Source: an uncultured Arachnia sp. (GTDB taxonomy: Bacteria > Actinomycetota > Actinomycetes > Propionibacteriales > Propionibacteriaceae). From it: a stretch of 24,380 bases of DNA. The stretch is from positions 1 to 24,380 of the forward strand of contig CAKUBE010000017.1 in the NCBI GenBank assembly GCA_934636715.1, given 5' to 3'. Below are positions 7,481 to 15,471 of this stretch, piece after piece (the stretch's first letter is position 1; every line of letters begins with the position of its first letter). Under the pieces are notes generated by a model, which ran no database searches, had not been told where the DNA came from, and saw nothing but the letters and a program-made list of their open reading frames with translations. A program made the translations under genes and the position numbers.

Positions 7481-8424
7481 CCGCCCAGTCCCCAGCGGCC
7501 CCGGCGATCGAGGCCGTCGGCCTGCGTCGCAGCTTCGGCGACGTCGTGGCCGTCGACGGCGTCGACCTCGCCGTCCCGCAGGGCGCCGTGCTCGGGCTCC
7601 TCGGCCCCGACGGTGCGGGCAAGTCCACGCTGATCCGGATGCTCGCGACGGTGCTGCGGCCCGACGCCGGAGACGCCCGCGTCCAGGGGTTCTCGGTCAC
7701 GCGGGAGGCGGGCCGGGTGACGCCGCGGATCGGCTACATGTCGCAGCGGTTCGCCCTCTACCCCGACCTGAGCGTTGCCGAGAACATCGAGTTCTTCGCG
7801 CGGCTGCGCGGCGTGCCGAGGGTGGAGCGCCGCGAACGCTCGCTGGAACTGCTGACGGGCATGGGACTCGCGAGCTTCCTGGACCGCCAGGCGGGCCGAC
7901 TCTCCGGCGGCATGAAGCAGAAGCTGTTCCTGGCCACCACCCTGATGCACCGGCCGGACGTGCTGCTGCTCGACGAGCCGACCACCGGCGTCGACCCGGT
8001 CTCCCGCCGCGAGTTCTGGCGCATCCTCGCCGAGCTCAACCAGGCGGGCACGACGGTGCTCGTCGCCACGCCCTACATGGACGAGGCGGAGCGCTGCACC
8101 GACGTCGTCTTCCTCGACGGCGGCCGCGTCCGGCACCACGGCACCCCCGCCGAGATCACGGCGCTGCTGCCCGGACGGCTGTTCGAGCTGCGCGCCGCCG
8201 AGCCGCGGGCGACACTGGCCGCGGCTCGCGCCCTGCCCGGCGTGCTCGCCGCGCACCTCTACGGCGACATCGTCCGCGTGCTGTTCGACGCCGACGACGT
8301 CGCCACCGTCGAGGCCGCGCTGACGGGGGCGGGGATCCAGGCCGCCGTCCGGTCCGCGGCGGTCGACATGGAGACGGCGTTCGCCGTCCTCGCCGAGCTG
8401 GCGCGCGAGGAGGTGCCGCGGTGA
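7477..8424 (+). CDS. ABC exporter ATPase, equivalent to the N-terminal half of YbhF
   Basis: Cytoplasmic nucleotide-binding subunit, 315 aa. Walker A is GPDGAGKST (43-51), with the Asp seen in the first domain of E. coli YbhF instead of the usual Asn. Q-loop Gln90, signature LSGGM (142-146) and Walker B LLLDEP (Asp166, Glu167) are intact. The switch histidine is missing: the segment reads VATPYMDEAE with Pro199 where other ABC ATPases have His. A C-terminal extension (about 230-315) follows. The defect complements that of the second ATPase in the operon, so the two probably pair. It overlaps the adaptor by ATGA and the permease by GTGA (8421-8424). Confidence 0.92.
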   Translation: MTAQSPAAPAIEAVGLRRSFGDVVAVDGVDLAVPQGAVLGLLGPDGAGKSTLIRMLATVLRPDAGDARVQGFSVTREAGRVTPRIGYMSQRFALYPDLSVAENIEFFARLRGVPRVERRERSLELLTGMGLASFLDRQAGRLSGGMKQKLFLATTLMHRPDVLLLDEPTTGVDPVSRREFWRILAELNQAGTTVLVATPYMDEAERCTDVVFLDGGRVRHHGTPAEITALLPGRLFELRAAEPRATLAAARALPGVLAAHLYGDIVRVLFDADDVATVEAALTGAGIQAAVRSAAVDMETAFAVLAELAREEVPR

Positions 8425-9560
8425 GCGCGGCCACCAGGATCGGCGCGCTGATCGCCAAGGAGTTCCGGCACCTGGGCCGTGACCGGCGCACGCTCGCCGT
8501 CGTCCTCGCCCTGCCCGTGCTGCAGATGATCCTCTTCGCCTACGCGATCAGCTTCGACGTGACCAACGTGTCCACGGTCGTCATCGACCAGGACAGGACC
8601 CCGGCGAGCGCCGCCTACCTGCGCAGCTACGCCAGCTCCGACTTCTTCCGCGTCGTCGGCACCGGCGAGAGCCTCGCGGACGTCGACGACGCGTTCGACC
8701 GCAACGAGGCGAGGATCGCCGTCGTCGTGCCCTCCGGATTCGGCCGCAGCCTCGCCGCGGGCGAGCAGGCCACCGTCGCCGTCTACCTCGACGGCAGCGA
8801 GCCGACGGCGGCGCGTGTGGGGCGCGGATTCGCCGTCGCGCTCAATCAGGCCTACGGGCAGAAGATCGCGGTGGAATGGGCCGACTCCCAGGGCCTCGAC
8901 GTCACGTCGGCCGGGCAGCTCGAGCCGCGCGTGCGCACCTGGTACAACCCGGAGCGGCGCAGCTCGGACTTCCTGATTCCCGGTCTCATGGTGGTGATCA
9001 TCATGGTGGTCGCGGTGCAGCAGACGGCCGTCAGCCTCGTCCGCGAGCGCGAGCAGGGCACCGACGAGCAGCTCGCGCTCAGCCCGCTGCGGGGCTGGGA
9101 GATGATGATCGGCAAGCTCGCGCCGTGGACGATCCTCGCGTTCGCCGAGCTGGCGGCCATCACCGCCGTCGGCATCTGGTTCTTCCATCTGCCGCTGCGG
9201 GGCAGCCTCGGCGTCCTCGCGCTCGGCGCCGCGCTGTTCGTGTTCTGCTCGCTGGGGCTGGGGCTCGTCATCTCCGCGGTCGCGCCGACGCTGGAGAGCG
9301 CGAACATGCTCGGCCTCCTGCTCTCGATCCTGCCCGCGTTCATCCTGTCGGGCTTCGCGTTCCCCCTCGCCTCGATCCCCGTCGTGCTCCAGTGGTTCAG
9401 CTGGCTGTTCCCGGCCCGGTTCATGGTGACCATCTCGCGCGGCGTGTTCCTGAAGGGCGCCGGCGTCGCGGAGCTGTGGCCGGAGCTGTTGGCGCTGACC
9501 GGGTACGCGGTGGTCGTGATCGCCGTCGCGGTGGTCCTCACGGCGAGGAGGCGGCGATGA
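8421..9560 (+). CDS. ABC-2 type permease (YbhS/YbhR-like), first of pair
   Basis: Integral membrane subunit, 379 aa. The N-terminal amphipathic stretch (KEFRHLGRDRRTL) leads into membrane helix 1 (about 26-46). A large extracytoplasmic domain (about 47-190) contains VVIDQDRTPAS, typical of this permease class. About five more helices fill the C-terminal half. The cytoplasmic coupling motif REREQGTDEQL follows the second helix. It has the same architecture as the next gene and clear similarity to it (FDVTNVSTVVIDQDRT versus ADVTNLSTAVVDLDRT), so the two probably form a heterodimeric channel. Both ends overlap neighbouring genes by 4 bp. Confidence 0.9.
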   Translation: MSAATRIGALIAKEFRHLGRDRRTLAVVLALPVLQMILFAYAISFDVTNVSTVVIDQDRTPASAAYLRSYASSDFFRVVGTGESLADVDDAFDRNEARIAVVVPSGFGRSLAAGEQATVAVYLDGSEPTAARVGRGFAVALNQAYGQKIAVEWADSQGLDVTSAGQLEPRVRTWYNPERRSSDFLIPGLMVVIIMVVAVQQTAVSLVREREQGTDEQLALSPLRGWEMMIGKLAPWTILAFAELAAITAVGIWFFHLPLRGSLGVLALGAALFVFCSLGLGLVISAVAPTLESANMLGLLLSILPAFILSGFAFPLASIPVVLQWFSWLFPARFMVTISRGVFLKGAGVAELWPELLALTGYAVVVIAVAVVLTARRRR

Positions 9561-10675
9561 GCTGGCGACGGATCCGGCTGCTGATGTGGAAGGAGTTCCT
9601 GCAGCTGCGGCGCGACCCCCTCCTCCTGCGGCTGCTCTTCATCATGCCGATCGCGCAGCTGGTCCTCTTCGGCTACGTCGTGGCGGCCGACGTCACGAAC
9701 CTCAGCACCGCGGTGGTCGACCTGGACCGGACGGCGACGTCGCGGGCGCTGGACGCGAGCTTCGGCGCGTCGGACTACTTCGACGTCGTCGCGCGGCCCG
9801 CCGAGAGCGACCTGCAGCGGCTGATGGACATGGGCGAGATCGCCATCGCCGTCGTCATCCCCGAGGGCACGCAGGCGGCGCTGGATCGGGGCGAGACCGC
9901 GCCGATCGGCATCGTCGTGGATGGCTCGGACAGCCAGGTGGCGTCGGTCGGCAGCGGCTACGCGGCCCAGATCGTCGCGCGGTTCAACGCCGACCGGATG
10001 GCCGCGCAGGGGATCGACCTTGCCGCACCGGGGATCGACGCGCGGGTCCGGGTGATGTTCAACCCGACGCTGGCCGCGGTCAACACCATGATCCCCGGGC
10101 TCGTCGCCGCGATCGTGATGCTGTCGATCATGGCGGTCATGGGCCAGGCCGTCGTCAAGGAGCGCGAGCGCGGCACGCTGGAGCAGATGTTCGTCACCTC
10201 GATCCGCCCCACCGAGTACCTGATCGGCAAGGTCACCCCCTACGTCCTCGTCGCGAACGTGCAGCTGCTGCTCGTCGCTCTGGTCGGCGTGTTCTGGTTC
10301 GGCGTCCCGTTCGCCGGGCGGATCTCGGTCGTGGCCGCCGGGCTGGCGCTGTTCATGCTCACCTCGATCGGGCTGGGGCTGCTGATCTCCCTGGTCTCGC
10401 ACACCCGGCAGCAGGCGCAGCAGCTGATGATGCTGTTCATGCTGCCGAGTTTCGTGCTGTCGGGCTTCATCTTCCCGATCGACTCGATGCCCGCCGCGAT
10501 CGTTCCGCTGACCTGGTTCGTGCCGCTCACCTGGGCGATCGAGATCCTGCGCGGCGCGTTCATCAAGGGCAGCGGCTTCGGCGCGCTCAGCCTCCAGTTC
10601 GCGATCCTGACGGCGTTCGCCGTCGTGCTCTTCGGCGCCGCCATCGCCGCAACTCACAGGAGGCTGGCCGAATGA
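9557..10675 (+). CDS. ABC-2 type permease (YbhS/YbhR-like), second of pair
   Basis: Integral membrane subunit, 372 aa, a paralogue of the preceding gene. KEFLQLRRDPLLL precedes membrane helix 1 (about 22-43). The extracytoplasmic domain carries VVDLDRTATS, and the coupling motif KERERGTLEQM follows helix 2. The remaining helices include LPSFVLSGFIFPIDSMPAA, typical of the drug/lipid exporter permeases of the ABC-2 family. The start is the ATG in the ATGA overlap with the preceding permease. Near its end AGGAGG (10658-10663) serves as ribosome site for the next ATPase. The substrate cannot be inferred; E. coli YbhSR affects sensitivity to some antibiotics and cations. Confidence 0.9.
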   Translation: MSWRRIRLLMWKEFLQLRRDPLLLRLLFIMPIAQLVLFGYVVAADVTNLSTAVVDLDRTATSRALDASFGASDYFDVVARPAESDLQRLMDMGEIAIAVVIPEGTQAALDRGETAPIGIVVDGSDSQVASVGSGYAAQIVARFNADRMAAQGIDLAAPGIDARVRVMFNPTLAAVNTMIPGLVAAIVMLSIMAVMGQAVVKERERGTLEQMFVTSIRPTEYLIGKVTPYVLVANVQLLLVALVGVFWFGVPFAGRISVVAAGLALFMLTSIGLGLLISLVSHTRQQAQQLMMLFMLPSFVLSGFIFPIDSMPAAIVPLTWFVPLTWAIEILRGAFIKGSGFGALSLQFAILTAFAVVLFGAAIAATHRRLAE

Positions 10676-11460
10676 ACGCCGACCACACCGCCGCACCCGA
10701 TCCCGAGGCCGCCATCTCCGTGCGCGGCCTCACCAAGCATTTCGGGAGCTTCACCGCCGTCGACGGCATCGACGTCGACGTGGCGCGCGGCACGATCTTC
10801 GGCTTCCTCGGCCCCAACGGCTCGGGCAAGACCACGACGATCAGGATGCTGACCGGCACCAGCGCGCCGAGTGCCGGGCAGGCCCTGGTGCTGGGCGAGG
10901 ACGTGGCCCGGCACCCCGAGCGCGTCCGGCCGCGGTTCGGCTACATGTCGCAGAAGTTCGCGCTGTTCGAGGACATGACGGTGGCCGAGAACCTGCGATT
11001 CTACGCCGGCGTCTACGACCTCGCGCCGGAGCGGTTCGCCGAGCAACGCGCCTACGTCCTGGAGATGGCCGACCTCAAGGGCCGCGAGAACGAGCTGACG
11101 GCGAACCTGTCCGTCGGCTGGCGGCAGCGCCTCGCGCTGGGCACCGCGACCATCCACGACCCCGAACTGCTGTTCCTCGACGAGCCGACCGGCGGCGTCG
11201 ATCCGGTGGCCCGGCGTCAGTTCTGGGACCTGCTCTACGAGCTCGCCGGCCGCGGCGTGACGCTGTTCGTCACCACGCACTACATGGACGAGGCCAGCCA
11301 CTGCAACCAGCTCGCGTTCATCTACGACGGCAGGATCATCGCCGAGGGCGCACCCGCCGACATCCGCCACGGCCTCCGCGACGAGTGGGCCGCCGCGGGC
11401 CGTCCGGGCGAGCCGACGCTGGAGGACGTGTTCGTCGACCTGGTGACCCGCCGCGCCTAG
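10672..11460 (+). CDS. ABC exporter ATPase, equivalent to the C-terminal half of YbhF
   Basis: Second nucleotide-binding subunit, 262 aa. Walker A is GPNGSGKTT (47-55), Q-loop Gln94, Walker B LLFLDEP (Asp170, Glu171), and the switch His203 (VTTHYMDEA) is present. The signature is degraded to LSVGW (146-150). The second domain of E. coli YbhF, as I recall it, also has a degraded signature (LPLGF), and SGQALVLG and ENLRFYAGVY resemble that half. The start is fixed by AGGAGG 8 nt upstream of the ATG at 10672, which overlaps the permease stop. This gene ends the operon. Its TAG stop lies in a 19-bp tandem repeat. Confidence 0.92.
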   Translation: MNADHTAAPDPEAAISVRGLTKHFGSFTAVDGIDVDVARGTIFGFLGPNGSGKTTTIRMLTGTSAPSAGQALVLGEDVARHPERVRPRFGYMSQKFALFEDMTVAENLRFYAGVYDLAPERFAEQRAYVLEMADLKGRENELTANLSVGWRQRLALGTATIHDPELLFLDEPTGGVDPVARRQFWDLLYELAGRGVTLFVTTHYMDEASHCNQLAFIYDGRIIAEGAPADIRHGLRDEWAAAGRPGEPTLEDVFVDLVTRRA

Positions 11461-11484
11461 GTAAGCCCGCCGCGCCTAGGCAAG
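11447..11484. repeat. 19-bp tandem duplication spanning two convergent stop codons
   Basis: CCCGCCGCGCCTAGGTAAG (11447-11465) is followed at once by the same 19 bp with one change, T to C (11466-11484). The first copy holds the TAG stop of the plus-strand ATPase (11458-11460). The second holds the stop of the minus-strand GH95 gene (11476-11478, TAG on the minus strand). Both use the palindrome CCTAGG. Confidence 0.85.
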
Positions 11485-13734
11485 CACTGGGTGGGCCCGG
11501 CCCGCACGCAGGTCTATGGTGCCGGTGAACGCGTCGGCCTCGACGGCGATCGGCCCGTCCGAGCCGGCGACGATCCTCGCCTCGACGAGCGCGCCGTCGG
11601 CCCAGCGCAGGTCGACCCGGTGTCCGCCGCGGGCGCGCAGCCCGGTGACGCTGCCCGCGGGCCAGCTCGGCGGCAGTGTCGGGAGCAGCCGCAGCACGCC
11701 GTCGTGGTCCTGCAGCAGCAGCTCGCCGATGCCGCCGACGGCGCCGAGGTTGCCGTCGATCTGGAAGACGTATCCGCCCTCGCCCTTCGCGTGCGGGTGC
11801 AGGTCGAGCATCGATGCGGAGTACAGGGTGCCCGTCAGGGTCGACAGCGCGTGCTCGGCGAGGTCGCCGTCGCCGATCCGCGCGGCGAGGGCAAGCGCCC
11901 ACGCCCGGCTCCACCCGGTGTAGCCGCCGCCGTGGCTCAGCCTGGCGCGCAGCGACGACGCCACCGCCGCCAGCTCGTCGGGCGTCCCGCGCGTGATCCG
12001 ACGCCCGGGAAATGCGCCGTACAGGTGCGAGACGTGGCGATGGCCGGGTTCGACGCCGACGAGCACGTCGTCCCACTCCCCGATCCCGCCGTCGACGATC
12101 GCCGGGGTCGGCAGGCGGTCGAGCGTCGCCTCGACCCGCGCGCGCAGGGCGACATCTTCGGCTGAGGGCGCGCCGGCCCGCGCGAGCAGCCAGAGGTAGT
12201 CGGTGAACAGCTCGAGTACCAGCTCACGGTCCATCGCCGAGCCCTCCGTCACCGCAGCACGACCCGTCGGGGTGACGAAGGCGTGCTCGGGCGACGTCGA
12301 CGGGCTGGCCAGCAGCGCGCCGTCGGGGCCGTCGACCAGCATCGACAACGCGAACCGCACGACGGGGCGATAGAGTGGCAGCGCGGTGTCGACGACGAAA
12401 CCGTCGGGATCGGCGCCGAAGGCCGCGTGTGCCGACACGTGCGCGGCGAGCCACGGCAGGCACGAGGCCCAGTTCGCCCAGATCGTCTCTCCCGGGACCG
12501 GGGGCGTGTACCGCCACAGGTCGGTGTTGTGGTGGCAGACGGACCCGTCTGCTCCGTAGACGCGGCGCGCGGTGCCGGCCCCGGCGGCGACGAGGTCGCG
12601 GGTGAGCGCTATCAGCGGCTCCACGAGGGCGCCGAGGCCCACGCGCTCGGCGCCCCAGTAGTTCATCTCGACGTTGATGTTGGTCGTGTAGTTCGAGCTC
12701 CAGGCCGGCCGCACGTCGACGTTCCAGATGCCCTGCAGGTTCGCGGCCTCCGTGCCCGGACGCGACGAGCCGATGAGGAGGTAGCGGCCGACGTCGAACG
12801 CCAACTCGTCGAGGGCAGGGTCGTGGTCAGCGGTGGCGGGCGAGGCGGAGAGGTCGAGGTCGACGGCGTCGAAGAGCGCGCGATGGTCCTCCACGTGACG
12901 ACCGCGCACCGCGTCGACGCCGCGTCCCAGCGCCGCGACGACCCGTTCGCGCGCCCGGCGGGCCAGCTCCGGGACGTCGCCCAGCGGACGCCGGTTCCAG
13001 CCGCGGTGGCCCGTCTCCACGGCGGCCACCAGGACCGCTCCCGCATCGGTCGCGCGCGTCGCGACGACGACAGCGAATCCCATCCCCGCGGCGACGGCGC
13101 CGTCGGCATCGGGCTCGTCGGTGCCGTACCGGACGGGATCCGGCACGTCCGCGTACTCCGGGGCAACGCACGCGGGCGCCCGGCCGACGACCGTGAGCCA
13201 TGCGGTGCCGTCGGCGTCGACGTCTCGGGCGTTCCTGACCGGGTGCGGCGAGATGAACCGGGGCTCCAGGGCCGTCTCCGCATCGCGCGCATGAGCGACG
13301 ATGACCTCGTCCGGGGCGCTCGCGAACGCGTCGATCCGGCCCGCCGACGAGGCGGTGGTCGCCACGGCGTCGCGCAGGTCGAGCCGGCGCTCGTACCCGC
13401 CCGGATCGTCGTCGGCGGCGCCGTACCGCCAGGTCAGCGCGCCGACCGGCTGATAGGACTGGGACCAGCTGTCCGCCTGGAGCTCGCGTGCGAGCCGCTC
13501 GCTGCGGTCGAAGTCGCGCTCCCGGATCGCATCCCGGAGCTCGGCGACGACGGCGGCCGCCTCGGGCGCGACGTCGGGCGCGAGCGGCCCGCCGGACCAG
13601 AGCGTGTCGGCGTTGAGGTCGAACACCTCCTCGCCGGGCCGGCCCCGGACCGCCGCCCCGATCCGGCCGTTTCCGATCAGGAATGCCTCGATGAACCCTT
13701 CCGCGGGTCGCGTCAGCCGCAGCACGTGTCGCAC
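11476..13734 (-). CDS. Glycoside hydrolase family 95 (alpha-L-fucosidase/alpha-L-galactosidase type)
   Basis: Inverting glycosidase of GH95, expected to remove terminal alpha-1,2-linked L-fucose or related sugars. From the chosen start it is 752 aa. The N-terminal beta-sandwich (about 1-280) contains FLIGNGRIGA and FDLNADTLWSGG. The (alpha/alpha)6 domain has RPGTEAANLQGIWN, NYTTNINVEMNYW, and the HHNTDLW motif with the catalytic Asn near 403. It also has GEWDDVL (proposed acid Glu near 553), PGHRHVSHLYG, and FQIDGN (proposed base Asp near 660). No signal peptide is present, so it should act on imported oligosaccharides. AGGAGG (13743-13748, minus) sits 8 nt before the GTG at 13734, which I prefer over the GTG at 13743. 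No sugar transporter is adjacent. Confidence 0.92.
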   Translation of the reverse strand: MRHVLRLTRPAEGFIEAFLIGNGRIGAAVRGRPGEEVFDLNADTLWSGGPLAPDVAPEAAAVVAELRDAIRERDFDRSERLARELQADSWSQSYQPVGALTWRYGAADDDPGGYERRLDLRDAVATTASSAGRIDAFASAPDEVIVAHARDAETALEPRFISPHPVRNARDVDADGTAWLTVVGRAPACVAPEYADVPDPVRYGTDEPDADGAVAAGMGFAVVVATRATDAGAVLVAAVETGHRGWNRRPLGDVPELARRARERVVAALGRGVDAVRGRHVEDHRALFDAVDLDLSASPATADHDPALDELAFDVGRYLLIGSSRPGTEAANLQGIWNVDVRPAWSSNYTTNINVEMNYWGAERVGLGALVEPLIALTRDLVAAGAGTARRVYGADGSVCHHNTDLWRYTPPVPGETIWANWASCLPWLAAHVSAHAAFGADPDGFVVDTALPLYRPVVRFALSMLVDGPDGALLASPSTSPEHAFVTPTGRAAVTEGSAMDRELVLELFTDYLWLLARAGAPSAEDVALRARVEATLDRLPTPAIVDGGIGEWDDVLVGVEPGHRHVSHLYGAFPGRRITRGTPDELAAVASSLRARLSHGGGYTGWSRAWALALAARIGDGDLAEHALSTLTGTLYSASMLDLHPHAKGEGGYVFQIDGNLGAVGGIGELLLQDHDGVLRLLPTLPPSWPAGSVTGLRARGGHRVDLRWADGALVEARIVAGSDGPIAVEADAFTGTIDLRAGRAHPVLA

Positions 13735-13742
13735 GCCGTCCA

Positions 13743-13748
13743 CCTCCT
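13743..13748 (-). promoter_or_regulatory. Ribosome binding site deciding the GH95 start
   Basis: AGGAGG on the minus strand. The first in-frame GTG (13743) overlaps it and could not be used efficiently; the GTG at 13734 is 8 nt downstream, an ideal spacing. Confidence 0.65.
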
Positions 13749-13805
13749 GTGGTGTCGACCGCCCACGCTACTGCGCACGCCGCGCGCCGGGGCACTTCCG
13801 AGCGG

Positions 13806-13811
13806 TAGCAT
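13806..13811 (+). promoter_or_regulatory. -10 box of lipB (leaderless)
   Basis: TAGCAT fits TANNNT and lies 7 nt before the lipB ATG; no Shine-Dalgarno is present between them. I see no clear -35. The same arrangement recurs at lipA, which raises confidence. Confidence 0.55.
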
Positions 13812-13818
13812 CGGCGAA

Positions 13819-14472
13819 ATGCTGACCTTCGAGTACCGCGGGCTCGGCGCGGAGCGCGCGCTCTCCGACTACCAGGAGGCGTGGGACTACCAGCGCGAGG
13901 TGCACGCCGACGTCGCCGACGGCGCCCGCCCCGGACACGTGATCCTGCTGGAGCACACGCCCGTGTACACCGCGGGGCGGCGCACGAAGCCATCGGACTA
14001 CCCCAAGGACGGCACGCCCACCATCGCCACGGACCGCGGCGGCGAGATCACCTACCACGGGCCCGGGCAGCTCGTCGGCTACCCGATCGTGCAGCTCGCC
14101 GACGGCATGGGCGTTGTCGACTACGTGCGCAGGCTCGAGGCCGCGATCATGACGCTGCTCGACGGCTACGGCATCGCGACGATGCGGGTGGAGGGGCGCA
14201 CCGGCGTCTGGCTCGGCGCCACGGACGCGCTGCCCGAGCGCAAGATCTGCGCCATCGGCGTGCGGGTTTCGCGCCGCACCACCATGCACGGCTTCGCGCT
14301 CAACGTGCTGAGCTCCGCCGAGCGCTTCGGCAACATCGTACCCTGCGGCATCTCCGACGCGGGCGTCACCTCGATCGCCGAGGAGGTCCCCGGCGACTGG
14401 AGCGTCCCGGCGGTCGCCCACGACCTCGAGCCCATCCTCCGCGGAACCCTGACGTTCCAGCCCACGGACTGA
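13819..14472 (+). CDS. lipB: Octanoyl-[acyl carrier protein]:protein octanoyltransferase
   Basis: Transfers octanoyl from ACP to the lipoyl domains of E2 and GcvH proteins, the first step of lipoate synthesis. At 217 aa it is full length. Motifs: EHTPVYTAGRR, DRGGEITYHGPGQLVGYPI (substrate pocket), and the catalytic pair Lys142 (RKICAIGVRV) and Cys176 (IVPCGIS), with the same residue numbers as in the M. tuberculosis enzyme. The ATG at 13819 begins a protein with the normal N-terminus; the frame stays open far upstream, but that part is antisense to GH95. lipA follows after 42 nt with its own -10 box. Confidence 0.97.
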   Translation: MLTFEYRGLGAERALSDYQEAWDYQREVHADVADGARPGHVILLEHTPVYTAGRRTKPSDYPKDGTPTIATDRGGEITYHGPGQLVGYPIVQLADGMGVVDYVRRLEAAIMTLLDGYGIATMRVEGRTGVWLGATDALPERKICAIGVRVSRRTTMHGFALNVLSSAERFGNIVPCGISDAGVTSIAEEVPGDWSVPAVAHDLEPILRGTLTFQPTD

Positions 14473-14500
14473 CGCCGTCGGTCCGGCCGACCACGCGGGG

Positions 14501-14506
14501 TAGACT
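14501..14506 (+). promoter_or_regulatory. -10 box of lipA (leaderless)
   Basis: TAGACT fits TANNNT and lies 8 nt before the GTG start at 14515 with no Shine-Dalgarno between. It suggests that lipA can be transcribed independently of lipB. No convincing -35 is visible. Confidence 0.55.
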
Positions 14507-14514
14507 GCTCGATC

Positions 14515-15471
14515 GTGACCGCTGTGCAGCCCGATGGACGACGACTCCTCCGCGTGGAGGCGCGCAACGCGCAGACGCCGATCGAGCGCAAGCCCGGCTG
14601 GATCAAGACCACGGCGCGCATGGGGCCCAACTACCAGGACCTCCAGCAGATCGTCACCACCGGAGACCTGCACACGGTCTGCCAGGAGGCCGGCTGCCCC
14701 AACATCTACGAGTGCTGGGAGGACCGCGAGTCCACGTTCCTCATCGGCGGCGACAAGTGCACGCGGCGCTGCGACTTCTGCCAGATCGAGTCGGCGAAGC
14801 CCGAGGGCTACGACCCCGCCGAGCCGCTGCGCGTCGCCGCGTCGGTGAAGAAGATGGGGCTGCGCTACGCCACCATCACCGGCGTCTGCCGCGACGACCT
14901 CCCCGACGAGGGCGCGTGGCTCTACGCCGAGACCATCCGCCAGATCCACTCGGTGAACCCGGGCGTCGGCGTCGAGATGCTCGCCCCGGACTTCTCCGGC
15001 AAGGCGGAGCTGCTCGGCCAGCTGTTCGACACCCGGCCCGAGGTGTTCGCGCACAACGTCGAGACCGTGCCGCGCATCTTCAAGCGCATCCGTCCCGGTT
15101 TCCGCTACGACCGCTCGCTCGAGGTGCTGCGCATGTCGCGCGCCGAGGGACTGGTCACGAAGTCGAACCTCATCCTGGGCATGGGCGAGACCCGGGGAGA
15201 GATCTCGCAGGCGCTGCAGGAACTCTACGACGCGGGCGCCGAGCTCATCACGATCACGCAGTACCTGCGCCCCAACGCGACCCTCCATCCCATCGACCGC
15301 TGGGTGACCCCCGAGGAGTTCGAGGAGCTCGATCTGGAGGCGCGCCAGATCGGATATTCTGGCGTTTTGTCCGGGCCGCTCGTTCGTTCGTCGTACCGCG
15401 CCGGCCGGCTGTACCGCACGGCCATGGACGCCCGCAAGAAGTTGACCCAGACGGAAAGATTCGATGGCTAA
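14515..15471 (+). CDS. lipA: Lipoyl synthase (radical SAM)
   Basis: Inserts two sulfur atoms into protein-bound octanoyl chains using two iron-sulfur clusters. The auxiliary cluster motif has Cys56, Cys61 and Cys67 ([13 protein letters not shown]). The radical-SAM motif CTRRCDFC has Cys82, Cys86 and Cys89. The C-terminal RSSYRAG, which supplies the serine ligand of the auxiliary cluster in characterised enzymes, is present. At 318 aa it is full length. The GTG start is supported by the -10 box 8 nt upstream. Its stop overlaps the DUF4191 gene by 8 bp (15464-15471). It matures the product of LipB on E2. Confidence 0.97.
   Translation: MTAVQPDGRRLLRVEARNAQTPIERKPGWIKTTARMGPNYQDLQQIVTTGDLHTVCQEAGCPNIYECWEDRESTFLIGGDKCTRRCDFCQIESAKPEGYDPAEPLRVAASVKKMGLRYATITGVCRDDLPDEGAWLYAETIRQIHSVNPGVGVEMLAPDFSGKAELLGQLFDTRPEVFAHNVETVPRIFKRIRPGFRYDRSLEVLRMSRAEGLVTKSNLILGMGETRGEISQALQELYDAGAELITITQYLRPNATLHPIDRWVTPEEFEELDLEARQIGYSGVLSGPLVRSSYRAGRLYRTAMDARKKLTQTERFDG

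Noticed and set aside
8852..10696. A 614-codon minus-strand open frame across the permeases
   Set aside because: It is a shadow of the permease genes: His/Asp/Arg-rich with no domain; the plus strand has clear membrane proteins with 4-bp overlaps.
11455..11481. Terminator formed by the two CCTAGG motifs at the convergent junction
   Set aside because: The 7-bp stem (GCCTAGG/CCTAGGC) with a 13-nt loop arises automatically from a tandem repeat of a palindrome and has no T run.
12283..13818. A long plus-strand open frame continuous with lipB, which would give a 729-residue protein
   Set aside because: It is antisense to the well-supported GH95 gene and unlike any known domain; LipB of normal length starts at 13819 with a -10 box and catalytic residues at the expected numbers.
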